From Caulobacter endophyticus (lineage in GTDB: Bacteria > Pseudomonadota > Alphaproteobacteria > Caulobacterales > Caulobacteraceae): DNA of 64,000 nt. The stretch is taken from NCBI RefSeq assembly GCF_029543245.1, contig NZ_JARQWV010000013.1, positions 1 through 64,000 of the forward strand. Direction: 5' to 3'. Both the position numbers and the translations under genes were made by a program. The notes beneath the pieces are model-generated. The model did no database searches, was not told the DNA's origin, and saw nothing but the letters and a program-made list of their open reading frames with translations. This document shows, one piece after another, positions 55,993-64,000 of the stretch (its first letter is position 1; each line of letters opens with the position of its first letter).

Positions 55993-58149
55993 ATGCTGAC
56001 GCTCCGCTCCGTTTCGCCCGCCGCCCTGGCCCTCGCCCTCCTCGCCGCCGGCCCCGCCCGCGCCCAGGAACCCGCCGATCCCCATCTGGCGCTGGAAGGC
56101 GTCGAGACGCCCTCGTCGCTGGACTGGGTCAAGGCCGAGAACGCCAAGACCCTGCCCGTCCTGACCGGCGATAAGCGCTACCAGGGCCTGCACGACGCGG
56201 CGCTGAAGGTGCTGGCCGCCAAGGACCGCATCGCCGCCCCGACCTTCGTCGGGACCAGCGTGTTCAACTTCTGGCAGGACGCCGACCACGTGCGCGGCGT
56301 CTGGCGGCGCACCAGCCTGGAGAGCTATCGCTCGGCCGACCCCAAGTGGGAGACGATTATCGATCTCGACGCCCTGGCCAAGGCCGAGGGCAAGAACTGG
56401 ATCTGGAAGGGCGCCGACTGCCGTCCCAAGACCCATGACCGGTGCCTGGTCTCGCTGTCCAATGGCGGCAAGGACGCCGTCGAGGTGCGTGAGTTCGACC
56501 TGACGACCAAGAGCTTCGTCAAGGACGGCTTCTTCCTGCCCGAGAGCAAGCAGACCATCGACTGGCTGGACGCCGACACCCTGATCCTCACCCGCGACTG
56601 GGGCGCGGGCACCACCACCGACAGCGGCTACGGCATGGTGGTCAAGACCCTCAAGCGCGGCCAGTCGCTGGAGCAGGCCGTCGAGGTGTTCCGCGGCGAG
56701 AAGGCCGACGTCAGCGCCCGTCCGCACGTGCTGCGCGACGCCAAGGGCAATCGCGTGGTGCTGATCGAGCGCGCCACCGACTTCTTCCACACCAAGACCT
56801 TCCTGCTGGACGACGCCGGCAAGGCCACCCTGCTGCCGATCCCCGAGCGCTCGTCGATCCGCGGCATGGTCGGCGGCGATCTGATCCTGACGGTCGAGGA
56901 GCCCTGGAACTACGAGCCGATGCCGTCGCTGGGCCGCAACTTCCCGGCCGGCTCGCTGGTCTCGGTCAGCCCCAAGGCCCTGCTGCCCAAGCCGGCGGCG
57001 GGCAAGGACGAGATCATCATCAGCAACGATTGCGACCCGTGCACGATCTTCGAGCCCGGCGCGCGCCAGTCGATCGACCAGGTGGCGGTGACCGACAACC
57101 GCGTGGTCGCGGTGATCTACGACAACGTCAAGGGCGGCATCCGCAGCTTCAGCGACCACGGCGAGTTCGGCTGGCGCAGCCAGGGCCTGCCGGGCCTGGA
57201 CAACGCCGCCGTCTCGATCGTCGCCACGGCCGACAGCGGCGACCAGGTGTTCTACACGGTCGAGGGCTTCATCACCCCGACCCAGCTGAAGCTGGCCGAC
57301 GCGACCAAGACCGGCGCCGAGAGGGTCAAGACCCTGCCGGCCCGCTTCGACGCCTCCAGGCTGCAGGTCGAGCAGAAGGAAGCGACCTCCAAGGACGGGA
57401 CCAAGGTCCCCTACTTCCTGGTCAGCCAGAAGGGCGCCAAGCTCGACGGCTCGGCCCCCACCTTGCTTCACGCCTACGGCGGCTTCCAGCTGTCTAAGCT
57501 GCCGGTCTACGACCCGCTGATCGGCAAGCTGTGGCTCGAGCGCGGCGGTTCCTACGCGGTGGCCAACATCCGCGGCGGCGGCGAGTTCGGTCCCGCCTGG
57601 CACGAGGCGGCGCTGAAGGCCAATCGCCAGCGCGCCTATGACGACTACTTCGCCGTGGCCGAGAACCTGATCTCGACCAAGGTCACCAGCCCGCGTCACC
57701 TGGGTGCGTATGGCCGGAGCAACGGCGGCCTGCTGATGGGCGTGGCTTTGACCCAGCGGCCCGACCTGTGGAACGCCGTGGTGGTGGAAAGCCCGCTTCT
57801 GGACATGATCCGCTACACCCAGCTGCCGGCCGGGGCCTCGTGGATCGGCGAGTACGGCGACCCGGCCATCCCGGCCGAACGCGCCTGGATCGAGAAATAC
57901 AGCCCGTACCAGAACCTGAAGGCCGGGGTGAAATACCCGCTGGCCTACATCACCACCTCGACCAAGGACGACCGGGTGCACCCCGGTCACGCCCGCAAGT
58001 TCTCGGCCCGCCTGGCCGATCTGGGCCAGCCCTACATGTACTACGAGAACACCGACGGTGGTCACGCCAACGGCGCCGACCCGGCGGCCAACGCCAAGCG
58101 CTGGGCGCTGCACTACACCTACCTGTCGCGCCAGCTGATGGATCACTAG
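55993..58149 (+). CDS. Prolyl oligopeptidase family serine peptidase (first of a tandem pair)
   Basis: A 718-residue S9-family peptidase. Signal peptide MLTLRSVSPAALALALLAAGPARA; beta-propeller region to about residue 430; catalytic domain with Ser576 in YGRSNGGLLMG, Asp in TKDDRVHPGH and His in TDGGHANG. The family usually has GGSNGG here, so the Arg is a variant. ATG 55993 gives a clean signal peptide; ATG 55972 (seven codons earlier) is possible. Its stop is immediately followed by the second paralogue. Confidence 0.93.
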   Translation: MLTLRSVSPAALALALLAAGPARAQEPADPHLALEGVETPSSLDWVKAENAKTLPVLTGDKRYQGLHDAALKVLAAKDRIAAPTFVGTSVFNFWQDADHVRGVWRRTSLESYRSADPKWETIIDLDALAKAEGKNWIWKGADCRPKTHDRCLVSLSNGGKDAVEVREFDLTTKSFVKDGFFLPESKQTIDWLDADTLILTRDWGAGTTTDSGYGMVVKTLKRGQSLEQAVEVFRGEKADVSARPHVLRDAKGNRVVLIERATDFFHTKTFLLDDAGKATLLPIPERSSIRGMVGGDLILTVEEPWNYEPMPSLGRNFPAGSLVSVSPKALLPKPAAGKDEIIISNDCDPCTIFEPGARQSIDQVAVTDNRVVAVIYDNVKGGIRSFSDHGEFGWRSQGLPGLDNAAVSIVATADSGDQVFYTVEGFITPTQLKLADATKTGAERVKTLPARFDASRLQVEQKEATSKDGTKVPYFLVSQKGAKLDGSAPTLLHAYGGFQLSKLPVYDPLIGKLWLERGGSYAVANIRGGGEFGPAWHEAALKANRQRAYDDYFAVAENLISTKVTSPRHLGAYGRSNGGLLMGVALTQRPDLWNAVVVESPLLDMIRYTQLPAGASWIGEYGDPAIPAERAWIEKYSPYQNLKAGVKYPLAYITTSTKDDRVHPGHARKFSARLADLGQPYMYYENTDGGHANGADPAANAKRWALHYTYLSRQLMDH

Positions 58150-60300
58150 ATGCGTAACCTGACCCTGGCCCTACTCGCCGCCACGAGCCTCATGACCGTA
58201 TCCGCCCACGCCGCTCCCGACACCGCGCCCGCCGCTGCCGCCGCCCGCACCCCGCTGGCCGAGCTGGGCAAGGACGATCCCTACATCTGGATGGAGGAGA
58301 TCGAGGGCCAGCGCGCGCTCGACTGGGCCAAGGCCCAGAACGACCGCACGCTGCCGGTGTTGCAGGGCGACGCGCGCTACGCCGGCCTGCACGATGCGGC
58401 CCTGACCATCGTCAACGCCAAGGACCGCATTCCCGGCGTGTCGTTCGTCGCCGAGGACGACCTGCGGAACTACTGGCAGGACGCCGACCACGTGCGCGGC
58501 GTCTGGCGCACCACCACCCTGGCCAGCTACCGCACCGCCGATCCGGCCTGGTCGACGATCCTCGATCTGGACGCCCTGGCCAAGGCCGAGGGCAAGAACT
58601 GGGTCTGGAAGGGCGCCGACTGCCTGGCTCCGGAAAGCCGGTATTGCCTGGTCTCGCTGTCGAACGGCGGCAAGGACGCCGTGGTCGTGCGCGAGTACGA
58701 CACCAAGACCAAGACCTTCGTCGCCGGCGGCTTCGAACTGCCCGAGGGCAAGCACCGGTTCGACTGGATCGACAAGGACACCCTGATCGTCGCCACCGAC
58801 TGGACGCCTGGCGAAGTGACGACGTCCGGCTACCCCTACGTGGTCAAGCTGGTCAAACGCGGTCAGCCCCTGTCGGCGGCCAAGGAAGTCTATCGCGGCG
58901 CCAAGGACGACGGCGGCTACGGCGTTAGCCCTTACGCCCTGCGCGACCATGACGGCGTGGTGCGGGCCGTGTTCGTGCTGCGCCCGCTCGACACCTTCAA
59001 CGCCGAGACCCACCTGGTGGTCGGCGAGACGACGGTGAAGCTGCCCTTCCCGCTGAAGTCGTCGATCCAGGCCCTGGTCAAGGGCCAGCTGGTGTTCAGC
59101 GTCGAGCAGGACTGGACCGAGCAGGGCCTGAAGACCGGCGACCTGGCCGCCTTCGACCTGGCCGCGCTGAAGGCCGATCCGGCCAAGGCGAAAGCCAAGC
59201 TGATCCTGCGCCCCACGGCCCGGGAGTCGGTGCAGGGGGTCAACGCCACCCGCGACCGCCTGGTCGTGGCCCTGTTCGAGAACGTCAAGGGCGCGGCCTA
59301 CGCCTACGACGTCAAGGACGGCGCCTGGAGCCGCACCAAGCTTGATTTGCCGGCCAATTCGACGGTCAGCCTGGGTTCGGCGTCCGACAAGGACGACCGC
59401 ATCTTCGTCAGCGTGACCGGCTATCTGACCCCCACGACCTACTGGCTGGCCGACGCGGCCACCGGCAAGCTCGACCAGGTCAAGGCCGCCCCGGCCAAGT
59501 TCGACGCCTCGACCCACGTGGTGGAGCAGTTCGAGGCTACGTCGAAGGACGGGACCAAGATTCCGTACTTCCTGGTCCGCCCGAAGAACACCAAGTACGA
59601 CGGCTCGACCCCCACCCTGCTCTACGCCTATGGCGGCTTCCAGGCGTCGATGACGCCGGGCTATTCGCCGACCATGGGCAAGCTGTGGCTGGAGCGCGGC
59701 GGCGCCTATGTGGTGGCCAACATCCGCGGCGGCGGCGAGTTTGGTCCCAGCTGGCACGAGCAGGGCCTGAAAGCCAACCGTCAGCGGGTCTATGACGACT
59801 TCTTCGCGGTGTCCGAGGACCTGATCGCCCGCAAGATCACCTCGCCGCGCCGGCTGGGGATCATGGGCGGCAGCAACGGCGGCCTCCTGATGGGTGTCGC
59901 CCTGACCCAGCGTCCGGAGCTCTACAACGCCATCGTCATCCAGGTGCCGCTGTTCGACATGGTCCGTTACAGCCAGATCGGCGCGGGCTCATCGTGGATG
60001 GGCGAATACGGCGATCCGCAGATCCCGTCCGACCTGGCGGTGATCGAGAAGTACTCGCCCTACCAGAACCTCAAGGCCGGCCAGAAATATCCCGAGGTGT
60101 TCATCGAGACCTCGACCAAGGACGACCGCGTCCACCCGGCCCACGCCCGCAAGGCGGCGGCCAGGCTCGAGGCCCTGGGCTACAGCGTGCTCTACTACGA
60201 GAACGTCGACGGCGGTCATGCCGCCAGCGCCAACCTCGCCGAGACCGCCCGCCGGGTGTCGCTCGAATATACGTATCTGACCCGCAAACTGATGGATTGA
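58150..60300 (+). CDS. Prolyl oligopeptidase family serine peptidase (second of a tandem pair)
   Basis: A 716-residue paralogue of the preceding gene, with which it shares most motifs (DYLDALAKAEGKNW-type, here DLDALAKAEGKNWVWKGADC; LVSLSNGGKDA; NIRGGGEFGP). Signal peptide MRNLTLALLAATSLMTVSAHA; opening DDPYIWMEEIEGQRALDWAK is typical; catalytic Ser575 in GGSNGGLLMG; Asp in TKDDRVHPAHA; His in VDGGHAAS. The start ATG follows the first gene's TAG with no gap. Both should be periplasmic. The duplication appears old, as the two diverge throughout. Confidence 0.94.
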   Translation: MRNLTLALLAATSLMTVSAHAAPDTAPAAAAARTPLAELGKDDPYIWMEEIEGQRALDWAKAQNDRTLPVLQGDARYAGLHDAALTIVNAKDRIPGVSFVAEDDLRNYWQDADHVRGVWRTTTLASYRTADPAWSTILDLDALAKAEGKNWVWKGADCLAPESRYCLVSLSNGGKDAVVVREYDTKTKTFVAGGFELPEGKHRFDWIDKDTLIVATDWTPGEVTTSGYPYVVKLVKRGQPLSAAKEVYRGAKDDGGYGVSPYALRDHDGVVRAVFVLRPLDTFNAETHLVVGETTVKLPFPLKSSIQALVKGQLVFSVEQDWTEQGLKTGDLAAFDLAALKADPAKAKAKLILRPTARESVQGVNATRDRLVVALFENVKGAAYAYDVKDGAWSRTKLDLPANSTVSLGSASDKDDRIFVSVTGYLTPTTYWLADAATGKLDQVKAAPAKFDASTHVVEQFEATSKDGTKIPYFLVRPKNTKYDGSTPTLLYAYGGFQASMTPGYSPTMGKLWLERGGAYVVANIRGGGEFGPSWHEQGLKANRQRVYDDFFAVSEDLIARKITSPRRLGIMGGSNGGLLMGVALTQRPELYNAIVIQVPLFDMVRYSQIGAGSSWMGEYGDPQIPSDLAVIEKYSPYQNLKAGQKYPEVFIETSTKDDRVHPAHARKAAARLEALGYSVLYYENVDGGHAASANLAETARRVSLEYTYLTRKLMD

Positions 60301-60341
60301 TCACGCAAGGTCCGTAAACCGGACTGCAATCTCTGGGCGTC

Positions 60342-61478
60342 ATGATCCGAGCTGGCCTTCTGGAGGCTCGGATCAGCGCTCGGGGGGCGCCCGTGAAGAT
60401 CGACGTCGTCGAGGCCCTGCAGCTCACGCCGGAGGACAGCGCCCGCTGGACCGCCCTGCAGACGCTGCAGCCACGCCTGGATTCTCCTTTCCTGTCGCCG
60501 CAATGGGCCAAGGCGGTCGCCCTCGCCCAAGGCGAAAAGGGCGACCGCGTGAAGGTCGCCGTCATCCGCGGCGAGGAAGGCCAGGCCCTGGCCTTCCTGC
60601 CGGCGCGCATCAAGGCCGGTGTGGCCATGCCGGCCGGCGCGCCGATGTGCGACTATCAGGCCCTGGTGTCGGCGCCCGACGTGGCCGTCGATCCGCGCCA
60701 TCTGCTGGCGGCCCTCAAGGCCCAGCGCCTGGATTTCTGCCATATGCTGGCCGACGACGAGACCCTGGCCCGGCACGGCCGCGGCCAGGCGGACTCATGG
60801 ATCGTCGACGTCTCGGCCGGATATGACGCCTATGCCGCCGACCGCAAGACCGCCGGGGTGGGCGTGCTCAAGGACATCGACAAGAAGCGCCGCAAGGCCG
60901 AGCGCGAGGTCGGGCCTTGCCGCTACACGCCAATGTCGGACAGCCGCGCCGATTTCGACCAGTTGATCGAGTGGAAGCGCGATCAGCTGCTGGCCACCGG
61001 CCAGACCGACCTCTTCAAGACCGACTGGGTCACCAAGCTGGTCACCGACCTGTTCGAGCGCCGCGATGGCGACTTCGGCGGCGGGCTCTACACCCTGCAC
61101 CTGGGCGACGAACTGGCGGCGGTGCACCTGCACCTGCGCGGCAAGCACACGATCCACGGCTGGTTGATCGCCCACAACGCCAAGTTCGACCGTTATTCAC
61201 CCGGTCTGCTGCTGTTCCAGGACATTCTGAAAGGCATGAACGCCGGGTCCTACCACCGGCTGGACCTGGGCACCGGGGACTACCGCTTCAAGCGCGAGCT
61301 CTCCAACGCCCGGCAGACCGTGGTGTTCGGCTTCTATGGCGCGCCCTCGCCGGCCACCTTCGTGCGCTCGGCCGCCTGGGGCGTGCGCCAGGTCGCCGAG
61401 GCCCTGCCGCTGGGCCGGATGTCGCAACTGCCGGGCAAGGCCATGCGCCGCATCGACCTGCTGCGCGGGTTGCACTGA
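60342..61478 (+). CDS. FemAB-like N-acyltransferase (CelD/BcsL family), possible HfsK
   Basis: A 378-residue GNAT-type protein with the Acetyltransf_6 pattern (DLGTGDYRFKRELSNARQTVVFGFYG) near residues 305-335 and the acceptor-site region GLYTLHLGDELAAVHLHLRGKHTIHGW near 245-272. Family members modify cell-wall or exopolysaccharide amino sugars. In C. crescentus the holdfast protein HfsK is such an enzyme, which I recall as gene CC_3689, so this may be its orthologue; unproven. The ATG at 60342 is used; GTG 60393 (MKIDVVEAL-like start after GGGGGGCGCCC) is plausible. Confidence 0.82.
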   Translation: MIRAGLLEARISARGAPVKIDVVEALQLTPEDSARWTALQTLQPRLDSPFLSPQWAKAVALAQGEKGDRVKVAVIRGEEGQALAFLPARIKAGVAMPAGAPMCDYQALVSAPDVAVDPRHLLAALKAQRLDFCHMLADDETLARHGRGQADSWIVDVSAGYDAYAADRKTAGVGVLKDIDKKRRKAEREVGPCRYTPMSDSRADFDQLIEWKRDQLLATGQTDLFKTDWVTKLVTDLFERRDGDFGGGLYTLHLGDELAAVHLHLRGKHTIHGWLIAHNAKFDRYSPGLLLFQDILKGMNAGSYHRLDLGTGDYRFKRELSNARQTVVFGFYGAPSPATFVRSAAWGVRQVAEALPLGRMSQLPGKAMRRIDLLRGLH

Positions 61479-61533
61479 GGCTGGCTAGCCCCTCCACGTC
61501 GGCTAAGCTGCCGGCGGGAACGGGAGGACGATC

Positions 61534-61902
61534 ATGCGGCGGCTGCTTTTGCTGACGGTGCTGTGTGCGGGTGGTTGCGCTTCCGGCGTTTCGGCCGCCA
61601 GCGGTCCGCCCAGCGCGAGGAGCGTCGCCCGCATCGAGACCGGCATCGCCACGATCGAGAATGTTCAGGCCGTCGGGGTCGGCGACAGCGCCCGCATGGC
61701 CCGCGTGGCCAGCACCATTGTTCGCGGCCTTCGCTGCGCTCCCGCCGAGGCGGGCCGTTTCCAATGCAGCTACCAGACGGCCCTGCGGATCGCGCCGAAC
61801 CAATGGACGCCGCGGACGCGGACCTTCGAGCGGGTGGCTTATCCCTCGCCCAGCCAGCCCCAGGCCAAAGGCTGGGTGGTGGTCGAACCGGCGGCGCGAT
61901 GA
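61534..61902 (+). CDS. Probable lipoprotein, function unknown
   Basis: A 122-residue protein with signal peptide MRRLLLLTVLCAGGCAS; the cysteine at about residue 15 with preceding AGG fits a lipobox approximately. The mature part shows no recognised domain; it has one further Cys pair (LRCAPAEAGRFQCSYQTALRI) and ends WVVVEPAAR. Start ATG 61534 after GGGAGGACG. Stops 4 bases before the convergent SRPBCC gene ends. Confidence 0.72.
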   Translation: MRRLLLLTVLCAGGCASGVSAASGPPSARSVARIETGIATIENVQAVGVGDSARMARVASTIVRGLRCAPAEAGRFQCSYQTALRIAPNQWTPRTRTFERVAYPSPSQPQAKGWVVVEPAAR

Positions 61903-61906
61903 GGCC

Positions 61907-62440
61907 CTACCCGGCCTTGCCGGTCTCCAGATAGGCCTTCAGGCGGTCCTGCTGCTGGCCCAGCACCCGGTCGACGATAGGCGCGATCTTGTCGAGGCCG
62001 CCCTTCATGTAGCCGCCGGCGTCGTAGCTCCATGTCACCGTGGTCTGGCCGTCCTTCTCGGCCAGGGCCCAGATCATGTGGCCGGTGGCGCCCGACAGCT
62101 GGAGCGGACCCAGGCCGCCGAACAGGGTCAGCTGCTTGCCGGGCTGGGCGTTGACCGTGGTCATGTGCAGCACCGAGCCGCCGTTCGGCATCTTCTCGCA
62201 GAAACAGGCCCCCGAGGCCGCGCCCAGCGACAGGTTGGCGGCCGAGCCCGACCAGGTATGCTCGCTGTTCCACCACTTGGCGGGCTGCACCAGCGCGGTC
62301 CAGACCTCGGCGGCGGGCTTGGCGACGACCACCGAGCGCTTGGTCGCAAAACCGTTCGGCTGGGCGTCCAGCACCTCGGCGTTGGCGGCGCCGGCGGCCA
62401 GTAGAGTGAGGACTGCGAGAACGGGGGCGGCGAGCTTCAT
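61907..62440 (-). CDS. SRPBCC-family exported protein
   Basis: A 177-residue protein. Signal peptide MKLAAPVLAVLTLLAAGAANA from ATG 62440 (an upstream in-frame extension is unsupported). The mature part is a START/SRPBCC ligand-binding fold: VVVAKPAAEVWTALVQPAKWWNSEHTWSG, then HMIWALAEKDGQTTVTWSYDAGG. The Cys-rich ACFCEKMPNGGS is distinctive. It should sit in the periplasm, where it may bind a hydrophobic ligand. It ends close to the lipoprotein gene on the opposite strand. Confidence 0.85.
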   Translation of the reverse strand: MKLAAPVLAVLTLLAAGAANAEVLDAQPNGFATKRSVVVAKPAAEVWTALVQPAKWWNSEHTWSGSAANLSLGAASGACFCEKMPNGGSVLHMTTVNAQPGKQLTLFGGLGPLQLSGATGHMIWALAEKDGQTTVTWSYDAGGYMKGGLDKIAPIVDRVLGQQQDRLKAYLETGKAG

Positions 62441-62513
62441 GGCGCGTCTCCGGAAACGATGTTCCGCGATGAAGCGCCAGCTTGGCTTTCTAGGCAAGAG
62501 CACTCCCTGGCTC

Positions 62514-62653
62514 GTCATCCCGGCCGAAGCGTAGCGTAGAGCCGGGACCCAGGAGCCGTCGCAGTGCGCCGACGGCCGCATGGGTGGATGGCTTTGCCGC
62601 GGCGCCCAGTCGCCTGGGTCCCGGATAAGCGCTGCGCGCTTTCCGGGATGACG
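62514..62653. repeat. Long inverted repeat, family C, copy 2
   Basis: Begins GTCATCCCGGCCGAAGCG, contains GTAGAGCCGGGACCCAGGAG and CCTGGGTCCCGGATAAGCG, and ends TTTCCGGGATGAC, matching copy 1 at 46285-46457. It lies between the SRPBCC gene and murI. Confidence 0.75.
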
Positions 62654-62672
62654 AACTAAGGGGGCGCGAAGT

Positions 62673-63524
62673 TTAAGCCTTCTCGAACACCAGCGGGCCG
62701 CCCCAGAAGCTCTGGACGAGGCCGTTCTGCGGGCCGGGCTGGCCGGTGGTCAGGAACACGCGGCCGCCGCCGGTTCCCGGGTCGTACTCGGGATGGCGCT
62801 CGAGGTAGCGCTCCAGGGAGTCGGCGGTCGAGGCCGGCTGGTGGATCACCGGCGTGCCGGCCGGCAGGGCGGCGCGGAAGATGTCGGCGATGATCTCGTA
62901 GTGGGTGCAGCCCAGCACGGCGCGGTCGGGATAGCGGCCGATCCGGGTCTTCAGCGCCTGGACATAGCCCTCGACGGCCTTGGCCAGTTCGACGACGCCG
63001 GCGTCGGCCTCGATCATCGGCACCAGGTCCGGGCAGGGCTGAGAGAACACCGCCAGGTCCTGCTTGCGCTTGTCGATCTCGATTTCGTAGACGCGGGAAT
63101 TGGTCGTCCCTTGCGTGGAGAACACCCCCAGCACGTCCAGCTGCTCGACCTTGTCGCCGCGGCGCTCGGCCTCGTGCTCCCAGGGCAGGCCGGTGGCCGC
63201 CTCGATGGTCGGCACGATGATGCCCAGGATGTTGACCGGGCGGCCCAGCGTCTTGCGATAGCCCGGCAGCCAGGTCTGCTGCAGGCGGCGAAGGGCGATG
63301 GCGCTGGCGGTGTTGCAGGCCAGGACCACCAGGCTGGCGCCGGCCTCGAACAATCGCTCGCAGCCGGCCCGCGTCAGGTCGACGATCTCCTCGCCGGGAC
63401 GGCCGCCATAGGGGGCGTTGGCCTGGTCGGCCAGATAGACGAAGTCCGCCTGGGGCAGACGCTGCACGAGGGCGCGGTGGACGCTCAGCCCCCCCACGCC
63501 GGAGTCGAAGACGCCGATGGTCAT
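62673..63524 (-). CDS. murI: Glutamate racemase
   Basis: A 283-residue enzyme supplying D-glutamate for peptidoglycan. It opens TIGVFDSGVGGLSVHRALV; the first catalytic Cys70 is in LVVLACNTASAIAL, the second in LGCTHYEII near residue 205; YLADQANAPYGGR is typical. The protein is of normal length. Start ATG 63524. It is divergent from the M3 peptidase gene. Confidence 0.95.
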   Translation of the reverse strand: MTIGVFDSGVGGLSVHRALVQRLPQADFVYLADQANAPYGGRPGEEIVDLTRAGCERLFEAGASLVVLACNTASAIALRRLQQTWLPGYRKTLGRPVNILGIIVPTIEAATGLPWEHEAERRGDKVEQLDVLGVFSTQGTTNSRVYEIEIDKRKQDLAVFSQPCPDLVPMIEADAGVVELAKAVEGYVQALKTRIGRYPDRAVLGCTHYEIIADIFRAALPAGTPVIHQPASTADSLERYLERHPEYDPGTGGGRVFLTTGQPGPQNGLVQSFWGGPLVFEKA

Positions 63525-63657
63525 GAGGCGAGCATTAGACCCGGTCGGCGCCGGCGTCCATGCGCCGGGGCGGCTTCGCGAAAAGGTTACGGTCCTGTCA
63601 TGTGACGAGGCCGCGACCTTGGCCTAGGGTCCGGCCACACTCAACGGAGAGCCTTCC

Positions 63658-64000
63658 GTGCAACGTCGCACCTTCCTTCTCACGACCGCCGCGGCCGCCG
63701 CCGCGAGCGCCGCCGCGCCCGGCCTTTCCTTCGCCGCGGAGACCAATCCCTTGCTCGCTACGTGGACCGGTCCGTACGGCGGGGTTCCCGCCTTCGACAA
63801 GATGAAGATCGCCGACCTGAAGCCGGCCGTCGAAGCCGCCATGGCCAAGAACCAGGCCGAGATCGACGCGATCACCGCCAACAAGGCCGCGCCGACCTTC
63901 GCCAACACCATCGCCGCCCTTGAAGACAGCGGCCGCACGCTGAACGACGTGGTCTGCTACTACGGCATCTGGGGCTCGAACCTGAGCTCGCCGGAGTTCC
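63658..64000 (+). CDS. M3-family peptidyl-dipeptidase (partial, 5' part only)
   Basis: The window ends inside this gene; 114 codons are visible. It begins at GTG 63658 with ACGGAGAG upstream. The signal peptide starts MQRRTFLLTTAAAAAASAAA and has a twin-arginine motif (QRRTFLL), so Tat export is likely. NPLLATWTGPYGGVPAFDKMKIADLKPAVEAAMAKNQAEIDAI matches the N-terminal helical part of Dcp-like M3 peptidases; the HExxH zinc motif would be beyond the window. Confidence 0.85.
   Translation, partial: MQRRTFLLTTAAAAAASAAAPGLSFAAETNPLLATWTGPYGGVPAFDKMKIADLKPAVEAAMAKNQAEIDAITANKAAPTFANTIAALEDSGRTLNDVVCYYGIWGSNLSSPEF

Overview
This 64 kb window looks like the origin-proximal chromosome of a Caulobacter-type alphaproteobacterium. 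The DNA is GC-rich, and the gene set is core housekeeping with no integrase, transposase, rRNA, tRNA or CRISPR array that I can see. DnaA, ParA, ParB, ferrochelatase and DnaJ read like their Caulobacter counterparts. The 447 bp gap between divergent hemE and the kinase/pyrophosphorylase gene has the gene context of the Caulobacter origin Cori. It carries a DnaA G-box, a CtrA-like site, an AT-rich palindrome and four GANTC methylation sites.

Layout. 0-10 kb: an HxlR regulator with a divergent NmrA-type reductase, a CBS protein, mdh, a mesaconyl-CoA hydratase-like gene with a HIT gene, ubiB-ubiE, mutM, a TraB/GumN protein, an enoyl-CoA hydratase and rpsT. 10-27 kb: a plus-strand block dnaA, M1 aminopeptidase, dnaK, dnaJ, a CobT-like VWA gene, mutS and glnD, with alkB and a TonB-C-like gene on the other strand. 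27-39 kb: the minus-strand block mnmE, mnmG, rsmG, parA, parB plus hemE-hemH-hemJ and rho, holding at least four parS sites. 39.4-39.9 kb: the putative origin. 39.9-43.6 kb: ppsR-maf-aroE-coaE-dnaQ, tightly packed. 43.7-54.2 kb: mostly minus-strand xthA, lolA-like, marR, yciB, ftsY, a GFA protein, and the operon dapF-SDR-mtaB-EEP. 54-64 kb: an ion channel, an orphan small gene, two tandem prolyl oligopeptidases, a FemAB-like N-acyltransferase, an SRPBCC protein, murI and the start of an M3 peptidase.

How it fits together. DnaA, the origin, ParABS, the GANTC sites and the CtrA-like box form the replication and segregation control hub. If the origin is at 39.6 kb, the blocks 10.1-26.7 kb (rpsT, dnaA, dnaK, dnaJ, mutS, glnD) and 43.7-54.2 kb (xthA, ftsY, mtaB, dapF) are transcribed against the replication forks, while parAB/rho/hem and ppsR-dnaQ run with them. 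Together with my recollection that dnaA and dnaK lie on the ppsR side of Cori in C. crescentus, this points to a rearrangement around the origin.

Several families of intergenic inverted repeats (called A to D here) fill many gaps. No obvious new defence or biosynthetic system is present. The most interesting items are the origin and parS architecture, the head-on dnaA-glnD block, a CobT-like protein without CobN or CobS nearby, and a TonB-C-like protein with a C-terminal membrane anchor.
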